Shown one piece after another: positions 19,234 through 30,823 of a stretch of 64,000 bases of DNA. Every line of letters starts with the position of its first letter. The first letter of the stretch is position 1. A model generated the notes under the pieces. That model ran no database searches and had not been told where the DNA came from. It saw nothing but the letters and a program-made list of their open reading frames with translations. The translations under genes were made by a program, and so were the position numbers. Source of the DNA: an uncultured Sphingomonas sp. (GTDB taxonomy: Bacteria; Pseudomonadota; Alphaproteobacteria; Sphingomonadales; Sphingomonadaceae); the NCBI RefSeq assembly GCF_902806265.1, contig NZ_CADCVZ010000015.1, positions 1 to 64,000 on the forward strand, read 5' to 3'.

Positions 19234-20479
19234 CGCCCGTCTTGCGGCCCGCCGCTCCGAACATGCCGAGGATCTCGCGGACCTGTTCGCCGGTATGTTC
19301 CGCGCACAACGAGCAGCGGAGCAGAGTCATGCCCTGCGGGGTCGCCGGGGGCCGTGCGAGGTTCACGTATAGGCCCTCATGCAGCAGCGCTTCCCACATC
19401 GCCGCCCCGCGCTCGAGGTCGGGCATGGTGACCGCGATGATCGCGCTCTGCGGCTCGTCGGTGCCGAGCTTGAAGCCGAGGTCCTTGAGCCCGCCATGCA
19501 GCTGGCGGCTGTTCTCCAGCAGGTGCGCGCGCTTGCTGCCGCCGTGCATCAGCTTGCGGATGGAGGTGGCGGCGGTGGCGACCACACTGGGCGGCAACGA
19601 GGCGGTGAAGACGTAGGGACGGCAGACCAGGCGGAGGATCTCGAACTTGGGGTGGTTCGATACGCAGAAGCCGCCAACGGTGCCGACCGACTTGGAGAAG
19701 GTGCCGATGATGAAGTCGACGTCGTCGATGACGCCCTGCGCTTCGGCGACGCCCCGGCCGTGTTCGCCGATGAAGCCCATCGAATGCGCCTCGTCGACCA
19801 GCACCATCGCGCCCGCGGCCTTGCAGACGGCGACCATCTCCTTGAGCGGCGCGGTGTCGCCGAGCATGGAGTAAACGCCTTCCAGTACCACCAGCTTGCC
19901 CGCGTCCGGCGGCAGGCGCTTCAGCCGCTTTTCGAGCGCTTCGACGTCGTTGTGACGGAAAGCGACGATCTGCGCGTTGCCGAGCGCGCAGCCGTCGTAG
20001 ATCGACGCGTGGCTGTCGGTGTCGAGGATGATAAAGTCATCCTTGCCCGCCATAGTCGAGATGATGCCGAGGTTCGCCTGGTAGCCGGTCGAGAACACCA
20101 TGGCATGGTCCATGCCGTAGAACTCGCGCAGCGCGTCCTCGCACTCGCGGTGGCCCTGGTAGGTGCCGTTCAGCACCCGGCTGCCGGTCGTGCCCGAGCC
20201 ATATTCGTCCAGCGCGTGCTTACCTGCCGCGATCACGTCGGGGTCGAAGGTCATGCCCATGTAGTTGTAGGTGCCGAGCAGGATGGTGCGGCGCCCGTTG
20301 CAGATGGCGACGGTCGGGCTTTCGACCCGCTCCATCACCAGGTTGAACGGGTCGGTCAGGCCGGTCGAAAGCAGCTGCTCGCGCTGCCCGATGAGCGGGT
20401 CGAACTTGCTGAACAGGTCGCGTGCCGCCGGCCCGTCCGGAGCGCCGCCGACGGTCATCTCGATGCCGGGATCGGTCAC
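19223..20479 (-). CDS. spt: Serine palmitoyltransferase (alpha-oxoamine synthase)
   Basis: TILLGTYNYMGMTFDPDVIAAGKHALDEYGSGTTGSRVLNGTYQGH...LVDEAHSMGFIG...GTFSKSVGTVGGF: closely matches the soluble Sphingomonas SPT. GTG start overlaps the ACP stop (GTGA). Confidence 0.93.
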   Translation of the reverse strand: MTDPGIEMTVGGAPDGPAARDLFSKFDPLIGQREQLLSTGLTDPFNLVMERVESPTVAICNGRRTILLGTYNYMGMTFDPDVIAAGKHALDEYGSGTTGSRVLNGTYQGHRECEDALREFYGMDHAMVFSTGYQANLGIISTMAGKDDFIILDTDSHASIYDGCALGNAQIVAFRHNDVEALEKRLKRLPPDAGKLVVLEGVYSMLGDTAPLKEMVAVCKAAGAMVLVDEAHSMGFIGEHGRGVAEAQGVIDDVDFIIGTFSKSVGTVGGFCVSNHPKFEILRLVCRPYVFTASLPPSVVATAATSIRKLMHGGSKRAHLLENSRQLHGGLKDLGFKLGTDEPQSAIIAVTMPDLERGAAMWEALLHEGLYVNLARPPATPQGMTLLRCSLCAEHTGEQVREILGMFGAAGRKTGVIG

Positions 20480-20724
20480 TTGGACCCCTGTAGTTCGCCC
20501 ACCGCGTCCACCAGCTGTTCGACCGTCTCGATCTCGGCCGCGCGGTTCATGGTGATCAGCACGTCGAACTCGTCCTCGACCGCAGCCACGAAGTCCATCA
20601 CGGTGAGGCTGTCCCATTCGAGGTCCTGGGCGAAGCGGGTCTCCTCGGTCACCTCCACGCCCTTCTTGTTGAACTCGGTAATGAGCCGAAGGATGGTCTG
20701 CAGCCGTTCGTCGCGGTCGGTCAT
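20476..20724 (-). CDS. Acyl carrier protein associated with SPT
   Basis: FAQDLEWDSLTVMDFVAAVEDEFDV, with DSL phosphopantetheine site. Confidence 0.9.
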   Translation of the reverse strand: MTDRDERLQTILRLITEFNKKGVEVTEETRFAQDLEWDSLTVMDFVAAVEDEFDVLITMNRAAEIETVEQLVDAVGELQGSK

Positions 20725-20867
20725 GGGGCAAGCGTCCTAGTGTTCGGCGGTGGCGATGACAACGAAGTGCGGCGACAGTCGGGCAGAGGCGGTTACGGAG
20801 TTGCGACCGCAGTTCTCTTGAAGGGACTGGATTGCTTCGTCGCGTCGCTCCTCGCAATGACGAGGCG

Positions 20868-21248
20868 ATGGACGACCTTCCACCTTACGCCGGTTTATTG
20901 AAGCTGCGAACCGAAGTGGGGGCGGACGGCTCGCCGTTGTTCGTCATGCCCTTCCACGACGATGTGGTCGGCCGGCCGATGTACCTGCACGGCGGGGCCA
21001 TCGCCGGCCTGCTGGAGTTTGCAGCCTATGGCACGCTGCGGCGGGCGCTGGACGGCGGCGCGGTAACGATGAAGCCGATCACGGTTACGGTGAACTTCAT
21101 GCTCGGCGGGCGCGATCGGGAAACGTACGCCTCGGCGGTGGTCGAGCGGCTCGGGCGAAGCGTCGCCAATGTGGAGGCGTTCGCCTGGCAGGAAGATGCC
21201 AAGCGACCGATCGCGAGTGCGCGGATCAACTTCCTGCTGGAGCGGTGA
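20868..21248 (+). CDS. PaaI-like hotdog thioesterase
   Basis: YLHGGAIAGLLEFAAYGTL...ITVTVNFM. Confidence 0.8.
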   Translation: MDDLPPYAGLLKLRTEVGADGSPLFVMPFHDDVVGRPMYLHGGAIAGLLEFAAYGTLRRALDGGAVTMKPITVTVNFMLGGRDRETYASAVVERLGRSVANVEAFAWQEDAKRPIASARINFLLER

Positions 21249-21249
21249 T

Positions 21250-21327
21250 GTGCTCCTGCGAAGCAAGAGCCCAGTGTTCTTCCAGGCTACAGCTAAAGGA
21301 ACTGGGCTCCTGCCTACGCAGGAGCAC
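21250..21327. repeat. REP-like nested inverted repeat between convergent genes
   Basis: Outer arms gtgctcctgcg / cgcaggagcac (11 bp perfect), inner gagcccagt / actgggctc. Confidence 0.8.
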
Positions 21328-22457
21328 TAATACCCGCTCAGCTCCGCGACCTGCCGGGCGTGGTAGCGCCAGTCACCCCATAACTGCCCGAGCACAGCTT
21401 CCCGCTTCATGTAGAGCCCAATGTCGTGCTCGTCTGTCATGCCGATGCCGCCGTGCATCTGCACCCCTTCCTGGACGGCGAGCTGGGCGGAGCGCGTGGC
21501 CTTGGCCTTGGCGACATGGACCATCAGCTCCGCCTGCGGCGCGTCACGGTCGAGCAGCTCGGCCGCCTTCCACGCCGCCGCGCGGGCGATTTCGACTTCG
21601 CTGTGGAGGTGGGCCGCGCGATGCTGCAGCACCTGGAACTCGCCGATCAGCCGGCCGAACTGGCGGCGGGCCTTGAGGTAATCGACAGTCATGTCCGACG
21701 CGCCCGCGGCGACTCCGACCAGCTCGGCGGCGGAGCCAGCCCGGCCGGCTGCAAGAGCGCGGGACAGCGGCGTCCAGCCGTCGTCGACCTCACCGACTAC
21801 CGCATCGGCGTCGACCGCGACATCGTTGAAGGCGAGGCGCGCAGCCTTGCTGGAGTCGGCGAGGTTGACGTTCTCGACCTCAAGGCTGTGCGCGCCGCGT
21901 TCCACCGCAAACAGGGTGAGGCCCTCGCGCTCGCCCACCCCGCCGGCGGTCCGTGCCGCGACCAGAATCAGGTCGGCGGAGGCGCCGTGCACCACGAACT
22001 GCTTGGCGCCGTTCAGCACGAAGCCGTTGCCCTGGCGCCTGGCCTCCAGCGCGACTGCTTCGGGCGCATGGTGCTTGCCTTCGTCGATCGCCAGCGCGGC
22101 CACGGTCTCGCCCGCCAGAATGCCGGGGAACCAGCGTTCGCCCTGCGCCGTCCCTTCCAGCGCCTTCGCCGCCGCCACAGCCGTGGTCAGAAAGGGCGAG
22201 GGCGTCAGGTTGCGCCCGATCTCCTTCAGCACCAGCGCCGCCTCGGTCGCGCCAAGCCCGAGGCCGCCCTGGTCCTCGGGGATGACCACTCCGGTCAGCC
22301 CAAGCTCGGCGAATTGCTTCCACAGGCCGTGGCCGAAGCCGTCCTTGCAGCCCGTACCACGCCAGTGGCGCAGCTGCTTCTTGATGGTGCCTTCCTCGGC
22401 CAGGAAGGTCCGCGCCATGTCCTGCAGCTGCCTTTGATCGTCCGTGAGCAGGGTCAT
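21327..22457 (-). CDS. Acyl-CoA dehydrogenase
   Basis: FGRLIGEFQVLQHRAAHL...VQEGVQMHGGIGMTDEHDIGLYMKR. Confidence 0.92.
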   Translation of the reverse strand: MTLLTDDQRQLQDMARTFLAEEGTIKKQLRHWRGTGCKDGFGHGLWKQFAELGLTGVVIPEDQGGLGLGATEAALVLKEIGRNLTPSPFLTTAVAAAKALEGTAQGERWFPGILAGETVAALAIDEGKHHAPEAVALEARRQGNGFVLNGAKQFVVHGASADLILVAARTAGGVGEREGLTLFAVERGAHSLEVENVNLADSSKAARLAFNDVAVDADAVVGEVDDGWTPLSRALAAGRAGSAAELVGVAAGASDMTVDYLKARRQFGRLIGEFQVLQHRAAHLHSEVEIARAAAWKAAELLDRDAPQAELMVHVAKAKATRSAQLAVQEGVQMHGGIGMTDEHDIGLYMKREAVLGQLWGDWRYHARQVAELSGY

Positions 22458-22460
22458 TCG

Positions 22461-23618
22461 TCAGGCTCCCGGCAGGCGCAGGATGTGTTTGGCGACGATG
22501 CCGAGCTGGATCTCGCTGGTGCCGCCCTCGATCGAGTTAGCCTTGGTGCGGAGCCATTCGCGCGCCGGTTTCCCACCGCGAGTGCGCTCGCTCTCCCACT
22601 CGAGCGTGTCCGAGCCGCCAGCGGCCATGACCAGCTCGTGGCGGCGCTTGTTCAGCTCGGTGCCCGAGTATTTCATCATGCTCGGCATAGCCGGGTGCGC
22701 TTCGCCAGCCTTGAGCTGATCCATGAAGTGCTCGCTCATCGCGGTGAAGGCGAGGGCGTCGATGTCGAACGCGGCCACCTCCGCGCGCAGGAACGGGTCT
22801 TCGATCTGACCAAGCTGCTTGCCCAGCAGCGCCGATCCGCCGCCGCCTAGGCCCATGCCGCTGATCATTTCGCGCTCGTGTTGGAGGAGGTATTTGGCGA
22901 CGTCCCAGCCGCGGTTCACTTCGCCCACCACCTGATCCTTGGGCACCTTCACGTCATCGAAAAAGGTTTCGCAGAAAGGCGAATAGCCGCTGATCAGCAG
23001 GATCGGCTTGGTCGAGACGCCCGGCGAGTCCATGTCGAACAGGAGGAAGCTGATCCCGCCCTGCTTCGACTCGGTGCTGGTGCGGACCAGGCAGAAGATC
23101 CAGTCGGCCTGATCGGCGTAGCTGGTCCAGACCTTCTGGCCGTTGACCAGCCAATGGTCGCCCCGATCTTCGCACTTAGTTTGAAGGCCGGCGAGGTCGG
23201 ACCCGGCGCCGGGCTCGGAATAGCCCTGGCACCAGCGGATCTCGCCGCGGGCGATCTCGGGGAGGAAGCGGCATTTCTGCTCCTCGGTGCCGTACTTCAG
23301 CAGCGCCGGGCCGAGCATGGAGATGCCGAAGCTGTAGAGCGGCTGACGGGCGCCGATCGCGCGCAGCTCCTCGCGGAGTATCTTCGACTCGGCCGGCGAC
23401 AGGCCGCCGCCGCCGTAGTCCTTTGGCCAGTCGGGCACGGTCCAACCGCGCTCGGCCATCACCTCAAGCCACTGGCGCTGCGCATCGGAGGAGAAGGTCC
23501 ACTTGCGCCCGCCCCAGCAGGCGTCGTCCTCCGACCTTGGCCGCGTTCGCATCTCGGGCGGGCAGTTCGCCTCCAGCCAGGCGCGGATCTCGCCGCGGAA
23601 CTCCTCGAGGTCGGCCAT
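22461..23618 (-). CDS. Acyl-CoA dehydrogenase
   Basis: WCQGYSEPGAGSDLAGLQT...SIEGGTSEIQLGIVAKHIL. Confidence 0.93.
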   Translation of the reverse strand: MADLEEFRGEIRAWLEANCPPEMRTRPRSEDDACWGGRKWTFSSDAQRQWLEVMAERGWTVPDWPKDYGGGGLSPAESKILREELRAIGARQPLYSFGISMLGPALLKYGTEEQKCRFLPEIARGEIRWCQGYSEPGAGSDLAGLQTKCEDRGDHWLVNGQKVWTSYADQADWIFCLVRTSTESKQGGISFLLFDMDSPGVSTKPILLISGYSPFCETFFDDVKVPKDQVVGEVNRGWDVAKYLLQHEREMISGMGLGGGGSALLGKQLGQIEDPFLRAEVAAFDIDALAFTAMSEHFMDQLKAGEAHPAMPSMMKYSGTELNKRRHELVMAAGGSDTLEWESERTRGGKPAREWLRTKANSIEGGTSEIQLGIVAKHILRLPGA

Positions 23619-23679
23619 CGGACTTGTCTCCCTTCGCCCCGCGTCCTAGCGCATTTTTCCGCAGCGCGAAGGAGCACAA

Positions 23680-24936
23680 GTGGACTTCGATCACACCGAC
23701 CGCCAGGCCCACTTCCAGGGTCGCGTCCGCGAGTTTATCGACGCGCATGTCCGGCCGCGCCAAAAGGACTATTACGCGGAGATCGGCCAGGGCGACCGGT
23801 GGCAGCCGCTGCAGCTGATCGAGGAGCTGAAGGCGGTAGCGCGGCAGCAAGGGCTGTGGAACCTGTTCATGCCGCCGGGCGGCGCGCTGCAGCACGTCGA
23901 CGAGAGTTTCGATTTCCAGGGCGAGCAGCTGACCAACCTCGAATATGCGCTGTGCGCCGAGGAGATGGGCCGCATCGGCTGGTCGAGCGAGGTGTTCAAC
24001 TGCTCCGCGCCCGACACCGGCAACATGGAGGTGCTGCACCGCTACGGCACGCGGGCCCAAAAGGACGAGTGGCTCGCGCCCTTGATGGGGGGCGAAATCC
24101 GCTCGGCGTTCCTGATGACCGAGCCCGGAGTGGCCAGCTCGGATGCCACCAACATCCGGTGCGAGATCCGGCGCGAGGGCGGCGACTACGTGATCAATGG
24201 GCGCAAGTGGTGGTCGAGCGGGGCGGGCGACCCTCGCTGCAAGGTCTCCATCCTGATGGGCAAGACGGACACGGAGGCGCGAAAGCACCAGCAGCAGTCG
24301 ATGATCCTGGTGCCGATGGACTCGGCGGGCGTGACGGTCGAGCGGGCGCTCAACGTCTACGGTTACGACGACGCGCCGCATGGGCATATGGAGATCGAGC
24401 TCAAGGAGGTGCGCGTGCCGGCGGACAACCTGCTGCTGGGCGAGGGCCGCGGGTTCGAGATCGCGCAGGGGCGGCTGGGGCCGGGGCGCATCCATCACTG
24501 CATGCGGACCATCGGGGCGGCCGAGGAAGCGCTGGGGCTGATGGTGCGGCGACTGCAGAGCCGGGTGGCGTTCGGCAAGCGCCTGTCGGAGCACTCGATC
24601 TGGGAACAGCGAGTGGCGGAAGCGCGGATCGAGATCGACTGCTCGCGGCTGCTGTGCCTCAAGGCCGCGGACCTGATGGACAAGGCCGGCAACAAGGCCG
24701 CCAAGGCCGAGATCGCGATGATCAAGGTCAAGGCGCCGCAGATGGCATTGAAGATCATCGATGACGCGGTGCAGGCGCACGGCGGTGCGGGGGTGAGCCA
24801 GGACACGCCGCTGGCGTCGAGCTGGGCGGGCATCCGCACGCTGCGGCTGGCGGACGGGCCGGACGAGGTGCACAACCGGGCGATCGCACTGATCGAGTTC
24901 GGCCGCCACGCCCCGGTCGATCCGCAGGTGCCGTGA
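23680..24936 (+). CDS. Acyl-CoA dehydrogenase
   Basis: [16 protein letters not shown]...[36 protein letters not shown]. Confidence 0.93.
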   Translation: MDFDHTDRQAHFQGRVREFIDAHVRPRQKDYYAEIGQGDRWQPLQLIEELKAVARQQGLWNLFMPPGGALQHVDESFDFQGEQLTNLEYALCAEEMGRIGWSSEVFNCSAPDTGNMEVLHRYGTRAQKDEWLAPLMGGEIRSAFLMTEPGVASSDATNIRCEIRREGGDYVINGRKWWSSGAGDPRCKVSILMGKTDTEARKHQQQSMILVPMDSAGVTVERALNVYGYDDAPHGHMEIELKEVRVPADNLLLGEGRGFEIAQGRLGPGRIHHCMRTIGAAEEALGLMVRRLQSRVAFGKRLSEHSIWEQRVAEARIEIDCSRLLCLKAADLMDKAGNKAAKAEIAMIKVKAPQMALKIIDDAVQAHGGAGVSQDTPLASSWAGIRTLRLADGPDEVHNRAIALIEFGRHAPVDPQVP

Positions 24937-24937
24937 G

Positions 24938-25063
24938 GCGTCATCCCGGCGCAGGGCTCCCATCAAAGTAGTACTTTGATGGGGCGCGTAGGCCGGGATC
25001 CTATTCGAGCTGCGGCACGCTATTGGCTTGAGATCCCGGCCTGCGCCGGGATGACGGAGGAAA
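24938..25063. repeat. REP-like intergenic element (paired GTCATCCCGGC...GCCGGGATGAC arms) with internal palindrome
   Basis: gcgtcatcccggcgcagg ... gatcccggcctgcgccgggatgacg; contains CCCATCAAAGTA-G-TACTTTGATGGG. Confidence 0.8.
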
Positions 25064-25064
25064 G

Positions 25065-25847
25065 ATGGATCAGTCCCTGTTCGACCTGACCGGCAAGGTC
25101 GCCATCGTCACCGGCTCCTCCCGGGGCATCGGCCGGGCCATCGCCGAGGGCATGGCCGAGCAGGGCGCCACCGTCGTCATCTCCAGCCGCAAGCAGGACG
25201 CCTGCGAAGAGGTAGCAGGCGAGATCAACGCCAGGCATGGCGAGGGCACCGCGGTCGCGGTCGCTGCCAGCATCTCGGACAAGCAGGCGCTGCAGAACCT
25301 CGTCGACGAGACGCGCGCGCAGCTCGGCCGCATCGACGTCCTCGTCTGCAACGCCGCGTCCAACCCCTATTTCGGCCCGATGGCCGGGATCACGGACGAT
25401 CAGTTTCGCAAGATCATGGACAACAATGTGCTGGCCAACCACTGGCTGACCAGCATGGTCGCGCCCGAGATGCTAGAGCGGGGTAGCGGCTCGATCATCA
25501 TCGTGTCTTCGGTCGGCGGGCTGACCAGCTCGACGGTGATCGGGGCCTACAATATCTCCAAGGCCGCGGACCTGCAGCTGGTGCGCAACCTGGCGGCGGA
25601 GTTCGGGCCCAAGGGCGTGCGGGTGAACGCCATCGCGCCGGGGTTGGTGCGGACCGACTTTGCACGGGCATTGTGGGAGAATCCGGAGATCCTCAAGCGT
25701 GTGACCTCCGTCGCGGCGCTGAAGCGCATCGGCGAGCCGCGCGAACTGGCGGGCGCGGCGGTGTTCCTGGCGAGCGACGCGGCGAGCTTCGTCACGGGGC
25801 AGACGCTGGTGGTGGACGGCGGCTCGACCTTCGGAGCGGGACTATGA
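25065..25847 (+). CDS. SDR-family oxidoreductase
   Basis: [19 protein letters not shown]...YNISKAA...GQTLVVDGG. Confidence 0.93.
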   Translation: MDQSLFDLTGKVAIVTGSSRGIGRAIAEGMAEQGATVVISSRKQDACEEVAGEINARHGEGTAVAVAASISDKQALQNLVDETRAQLGRIDVLVCNAASNPYFGPMAGITDDQFRKIMDNNVLANHWLTSMVAPEMLERGSGSIIIVSSVGGLTSSTVIGAYNISKAADLQLVRNLAAEFGPKGVRVNAIAPGLVRTDFARALWENPEILKRVTSVAALKRIGEPRELAGAAVFLASDAASFVTGQTLVVDGGSTFGAGL

Positions 25848-26623
25848 GCATCGAACCCGAAGACCGTCACCACCCACGGCTGGAGGGCAAGGTCATCGTG
25901 GTGACCGGCGCCGGCTCGGGTATCGGCAAGGCGACAACCGATCTCTTTCGCGAGCATGGCGCGACCGTGATCGCCGCCGACCTACAAGGGGCTGAGCACC
26001 AGGCCGACGCGGGCAGCGAGGAGGATGTGCTCCGCCTCATCTCGATGGCGCGCGAGGAACATGGCGCGCTGCACGGCTTCTTCGCCAACGCCGGCATCTC
26101 GGGTGGGCTCGCCAGCATCTTCGAGCAATCGCCGGAAGACTGGCAAAAGATCCTGCGGGTCAACCTGATCGGGCCGTTTCTGGCGATCAAGCATGCCGCG
26201 CCGGTAATCAAGGAACAGGGCGGCGGCTCCATCATCTGCACCGCCTCGGTCGCGGGCATCCGCGCGGGGGCGGGCGGGCCGGCGTACTCGGCGTCCAAGG
26301 CCGGCGTCATCAACCTGGTCAAGGTCGCCGCGACCCAGCTTGCCGGATCGAACGTGCGGGTCAATGCGATCTGCCCGGGGCTGATCGAAACGGGCATGAC
26401 CAAGCCGCTCTACGACATGGCCCGCGCCGGCGGAAAGGCGGAGCTGATCGGTCAGCTCAATCCGCTGAAGCGCGGCGGCGAGCCGCCCGAGATCGCCCGC
26501 GCGGCCCTGTTCCTCGCTTCGGACGAGTCGAGTTACGTCAACGGACATGCGCTGGTCGTGGACGGCGGGCTGTCCGTGTCGCACCCCTTCCATCGGCAAG
26601 TCTACGGACAAACCAGTTTCTAA
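25844..26623 (+). CDS. SDR-family oxidoreductase
   Basis: [20 protein letters not shown]...YSASKAG...[16 protein letters not shown] overlap with the preceding gene. Confidence 0.92.
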   Translation: MSIEPEDRHHPRLEGKVIVVTGAGSGIGKATTDLFREHGATVIAADLQGAEHQADAGSEEDVLRLISMAREEHGALHGFFANAGISGGLASIFEQSPEDWQKILRVNLIGPFLAIKHAAPVIKEQGGGSIICTASVAGIRAGAGGPAYSASKAGVINLVKVAATQLAGSNVRVNAICPGLIETGMTKPLYDMARAGGKAELIGQLNPLKRGGEPPEIARAALFLASDESSYVNGHALVVDGGLSVSHPFHRQVYGQTSF

Positions 26624-26637
26624 CTTCGGAGCAAGAG

Positions 26638-28701
26638 ATGACCTCCCCCATCACCACGGAAAAGCACGGCCACGTTCTCATCATCCGCTCCAACAACCCG
26701 CCGGTGAACTCGCTCGGCCATGCGGTGCGCGAGGGGCTGGTGCGCGGGATCGAGGAAGCGGAAGCGGACGAGAGCGTCGCCGCCGCCGTGATCATCGGCG
26801 AGGGCAAGACCTTCTTCGCGGGAGCGGACATCAGTGAGTTCGGAACGCCCAAGGCGTTCGCGCAGCCCATGCTGCCGCAGGTCGTCGACATCATCGAGAA
26901 CTGCTCTAAGCCGGTGGTGGCGGCGATTCATGGGACGGCGCTGGGCGGCGGGCTCGAGGTGGCGCTGGCGTGCCACTACCGGGTGGCGGTGCCCTCGGCG
27001 AAGCTGGGTGTGCCGGAGGTGAAGCTGGGCCTGCTGCCGGGCGCGGGCGGGACGCAGCGGCTGCCCCGGGTGGCTGGCGTGCGACACGCGTTGGAAATGA
27101 CGACTAGCGGCACTCCGATCGGCGCCAAGGACGCATCCGACGCCGGCTTGGTCGACCGGATCATCGAGGGCGACCTGCTGCAGCATGCGGTGGCTTACGC
27201 GACGGAGGTGGCGCAGGTGCGGCCGCTGCCTCGGTCGTCGGAGCGTCAGGACAAGATTGAGGGCACCGACCCCGCGATCTTCGACGAGTTCGTGCGGGCG
27301 AACCCGCGCACCTTCAAGGGCTTTGAAGCACCCCTCAAGAACCTCGAAGCGGTGCGGGTCGCGACGAAGAAGCCCTATGCGGAAGGAGTGCAGGAAGAGC
27401 GCCGCCTGTTCATGGAGCTGATGAGCGGCACGCAGGCCAAGGCCCAGCAGTATTTCTTCTTCGCCGAGCGCAAGGCAGCCAAGATCGAGGGCGTCGGCGA
27501 GGACGTGCGCCCGCGCGAGATCAGGCGCGTCGGCGTGATCGGCGCCGGGACCATGGGGGGCGGCATTTCCATGAACTTCCTGTCGGCCGGCATCCCGGTG
27601 ACCATCGTCGAGATGGCGCAGGACGCACTGGACCGCGGCACCGGCGTGATGCTCAAAAATTATCAGGCGAGCGCTGCCAAGGGGAAGCTCACCGCCGAGC
27701 AGGTCGGGACGGCGATGGGGCTGCTCAAGGCGACCTTGAACTTCGACGAGCTCGCCGACTGCGACCTCATCATCGAGGCGGTGTTCGAGCAGATGGAGAT
27801 CAAAAAGGAGATCTTCTCGCGCCTGGACAAGATCGCCAAGCCGGGCGCGATCCTGGCGTCGAACACCAGCTACCTCAACGTCGACGAGATCGCCGCTGCG
27901 ACCTCGCGGCCGCAGGACGTGCTCGGGCTGCACTTCTTCTCGCCGGCCAACATCATGAAGCTGTTGGAGGTGGTGCGCGGCGCCAAGACCGCGCCGGACG
28001 TGCTGGTCACCGCCATGAGCCTCTCCAAGCAGATCAGGAAGGTCGCGGTGGTGGCGGGCGTCTGCTACGGCTTCATCGGCAATCGCATGCTCATTCCGCG
28101 GCAGACGGAGGCGACCAAGCTGCTGCTGGAGGGCGCCACTCCGGCGCAGATCGACAAGGTGCATGTCGACTTCGGCATGCCGATGGGGCCGTTTCAGATG
28201 GCCGACCTCGCGGGCGTCGACATCGGCTGGCATCGCGACCCCACCCGTATCGAGAACATTCGCGATGCGCTCTGCGCGGTCGACCGTTGGGGCCAGAAGA
28301 AGGGCGCTGGCTTTTACGACTATGACGAGAAGCGGAAGCCTTCGCCCAGCCCCAAGGTACAGGAGATTATCGAGGACTTCCGCGCCAAGGCCGGGGTGCA
28401 GCCGCGGGAGATCAGCGACCAGGAGATCGTCGAGCGCACGCTCTACACCATGGTCAACGAAGGCGCGAAGATCCTGGAGGAAGGCATGGCCCAGCGCGCG
28501 TCGGACGTCGATGTGGTATGGGCCTACGGCTATGGCTGGCCGGTCTACCGGGGCGGACCGATGTTCTGGGCGGACACGGAGGGATTGCCGAAGATCGTCG
28601 AGGGCCTGCGCCGGCAGGAAGGGCGCATGGGCAGCAATTTCAGCTTCTCGCGGCTGCTGCTCGACAAGGCGGAGCGCGGCGAGAAGTTCGCCGGGCGCTG
28701 A
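26638..28701 (+). CDS. Enoyl-CoA hydratase/3-hydroxyacyl-CoA dehydrogenase, FadB/FadJ type
   Basis: [49 protein letters not shown]. Confidence 0.93.
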   Translation: MTSPITTEKHGHVLIIRSNNPPVNSLGHAVREGLVRGIEEAEADESVAAAVIIGEGKTFFAGADISEFGTPKAFAQPMLPQVVDIIENCSKPVVAAIHGTALGGGLEVALACHYRVAVPSAKLGVPEVKLGLLPGAGGTQRLPRVAGVRHALEMTTSGTPIGAKDASDAGLVDRIIEGDLLQHAVAYATEVAQVRPLPRSSERQDKIEGTDPAIFDEFVRANPRTFKGFEAPLKNLEAVRVATKKPYAEGVQEERRLFMELMSGTQAKAQQYFFFAERKAAKIEGVGEDVRPREIRRVGVIGAGTMGGGISMNFLSAGIPVTIVEMAQDALDRGTGVMLKNYQASAAKGKLTAEQVGTAMGLLKATLNFDELADCDLIIEAVFEQMEIKKEIFSRLDKIAKPGAILASNTSYLNVDEIAAATSRPQDVLGLHFFSPANIMKLLEVVRGAKTAPDVLVTAMSLSKQIRKVAVVAGVCYGFIGNRMLIPRQTEATKLLLEGATPAQIDKVHVDFGMPMGPFQMADLAGVDIGWHRDPTRIENIRDALCAVDRWGQKKGAGFYDYDEKRKPSPSPKVQEIIEDFRAKAGVQPREISDQEIVERTLYTMVNEGAKILEEGMAQRASDVDVVWAYGYGWPVYRGGPMFWADTEGLPKIVEGLRRQEGRMGSNFSFSRLLLDKAERGEKFAGR

Positions 28702-28772
28702 GGGCGGTCGGGGCGGTTGCTGCAATGCACCATTTCGGCTAACGCGCCCGCGACTTTTCCAAGGACAATCTG

Positions 28773-30590
28773 ATGAACCTTCGCAACGTGGCGATCATCG
28801 CCCACGTCGATCATGGCAAGACGACCCTCGTCGACCAGCTCTTCCGCCAGTCCGGCACCTTCCGCGACAACCAGCGGGTGGAGGAGCGGGCGATGGACTC
28901 CAACGACCTGGAGAAGGAGCGGGGGATCACCATCCTTGCCAAGTGCACTTCGGTCGAGTGGCGCGGAACCCACGTCAACATCGTCGATACGCCGGGCCAC
29001 GCCGACTTCGGCGCGGAGGTCGAGCGCATCCTGTCGATGGTCGACGGCGTGATCCTGCTGGTCGACGCCGCCGAAGGGCCGATGCCGCAGACCAAGTTCG
29101 TGACCGGCAAGGCGCTGAGCCTCGGCCTCAGGCCGATCGTCGTCGTCAACAAGATCGACCGCCCCGACGCGCGCCCGGCCGAGGTGCTGGACGAGGTGTT
29201 CGAGCTGTTCCTCAACCTCGAGGCGAACGACGAGCAATTGGACTTCCCGGTGCTCTACGCCTCGGGTCGCGCGGGCTATGCCGGCGAACAGGACACGGTG
29301 CGCGAGGGTGACCTTACGCCGTTGTTCCAGAAGATCGTCGATCATGTCCCGGCCCCGGCGCTCGACCCTCAGGGCGAGTTCAAGATGCTGGTCACCCTGC
29401 TCGACCGGGACAACTTCCTGGGCCGCATCCTGACGGGCCGGATCGAGAGCGGCACGCTCAACATCAACGATCCGATCCGCGCGGTCGACGTCAACGGCAA
29501 ATCGGTCGAAGACGGCCGCGTCACCAAGCTGTTTGCTTTCCAGGGATTGGAGCGGGTCGCGGTGGAAACCGCCAAGGCGGGCGACATCGTCGCGATCGCG
29601 GGCCTGATGAAGGCGACCGTGTCCAACACCATCGGTACGCCGCAGATCACCGAGCCGCTGCACGCACGCGAAATCGATCCGCCGACCCTGTCGATGACCT
29701 TTGCGGTCAACGACAGCCCGTTCGCCGGCAAGGACGGCGACAAGGTCCAGAGCCGGGTCATCCGCGAGCGGCTGGAGCGCGAGGCGGAGGGCAACGTCGC
29801 GATTCGCATCAGCGAAACGCCCGGCGGCGAGGCGTTCGAAGTGGCGGGCCGCGGCGAGCTTCAGCTCGGCGTGGTGATCGAGACCCTTCGCCGGGAGGGT
29901 TTTGAGCTCAGCATCAGCCGACCCCGGGTGTTGTTCCGCGACGGTCCGAACGGCCGCGAGGAGCCGTACGAGACGGTCGTGATCGACGTGGATGACGAGT
30001 TCGCGGGAACGGTGGTCGAGAAGATGGCGCAGCGCAAAGCCGAGATGACGGACATGCGCCCATCCGGCGGCGGCAAGACCCGGATCACCTTCTCCGCACC
30101 ATCGCGCGGCCTGATCGGCTATCATGGCGAGTTCCTGTCCGACACGCGCGGCACCGGCATCATGAACCGGCTGTTCGAGAAGTACGGCGCGCACAAGGGG
30201 CCGATCAGCGGGCGCCAGAACGGCGTGCTGATCTCGATGGAGACGGGTGCGGCAGTGGCCTATTCGCTCAACATGCTGGAGGAGCGCGGGGTGCTGTTCA
30301 TCTCGCCTGGCGATATGCTCTACGAAGGCATGGTCATCGGCGAGAACGCCAAGACCCAGGACCTGGAGGTCAATCCTCTGAAGTCCAAGCAGCTCACCAA
30401 CTTCCGGGCTTCGGGCAAGGACGAGGGCATCCGCCTGACTCCGCCGCGGAGGATGAGCCTGGAGCAGGCGATCGCGTACATCCAGGACGACGAGCTGGTG
30501 GAGGTCACGCCCAAGGTGGTGCGGCTGCGCAAGCGCTTCCTTGACCCGCACGAGCGCAAGCGGCAGTTGCGTAAGGCCGAAGCGGCCTAG
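28773..30590 (+). CDS. typA: GTP-binding protein TypA/BipA
   Basis: [19 protein letters not shown]...[16 protein letters not shown]...DTPGHADFG...[10 protein letters not shown]. Confidence 0.97.
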   Translation: MNLRNVAIIAHVDHGKTTLVDQLFRQSGTFRDNQRVEERAMDSNDLEKERGITILAKCTSVEWRGTHVNIVDTPGHADFGAEVERILSMVDGVILLVDAAEGPMPQTKFVTGKALSLGLRPIVVVNKIDRPDARPAEVLDEVFELFLNLEANDEQLDFPVLYASGRAGYAGEQDTVREGDLTPLFQKIVDHVPAPALDPQGEFKMLVTLLDRDNFLGRILTGRIESGTLNINDPIRAVDVNGKSVEDGRVTKLFAFQGLERVAVETAKAGDIVAIAGLMKATVSNTIGTPQITEPLHAREIDPPTLSMTFAVNDSPFAGKDGDKVQSRVIRERLEREAEGNVAIRISETPGGEAFEVAGRGELQLGVVIETLRREGFELSISRPRVLFRDGPNGREEPYETVVIDVDDEFAGTVVEKMAQRKAEMTDMRPSGGGKTRITFSAPSRGLIGYHGEFLSDTRGTGIMNRLFEKYGAHKGPISGRQNGVLISMETGAAVAYSLNMLEERGVLFISPGDMLYEGMVIGENAKTQDLEVNPLKSKQLTNFRASGKDEGIRLTPPRRMSLEQAIAYIQDDELVEVTPKVVRLRKRFLDPHERKRQLRKAEAA

Positions 30591-30823
30591 GCTTCGAGTT
30601 GCTGTTCCACTTCGGGCCAGGTTCCTTCCGCTCGTCCTGCCGAGCCAACGACTGACCCCCAGTGTGGTTGAGTTGCCGCACGCTACGGGTATCTGGGGTC
30701 CAGCGATTGAAAGCGAGGGGTTCGGCGATCCGCTGAGCCGTAGAGCGAGACGGACGCAAGGTACGGTTGCTGCCCTTCGTTGTGGGTGCACCCGATCCTT
30801 CGGCCGCCAGAGACTGAGACAGA

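Noticed and set aside
22878-24764. 628-aa plus-strand ORF spanning two acyl-CoA dehydrogenase genes
   Set aside because: Overlaps two well-supported genes in other frames or strands; no recognisable domain.
21327-28701. Three acyl-CoA dehydrogenases, two SDRs and a FadB-like gene as a novel degradation island
   Set aside because: Looks like an ordinary sphingomonad beta-oxidation cluster; no specific ring- or sterol-degrading enzyme was seen.
26620-28725. 701-aa minus-strand ORF opposite the FadB/FadJ-type gene
   Set aside because: Antisense shadow ORF of a confident coding gene.
28545-30791. 748-aa minus-strand ORF opposite typA
   Set aside because: Antisense shadow ORF of a confident coding gene.
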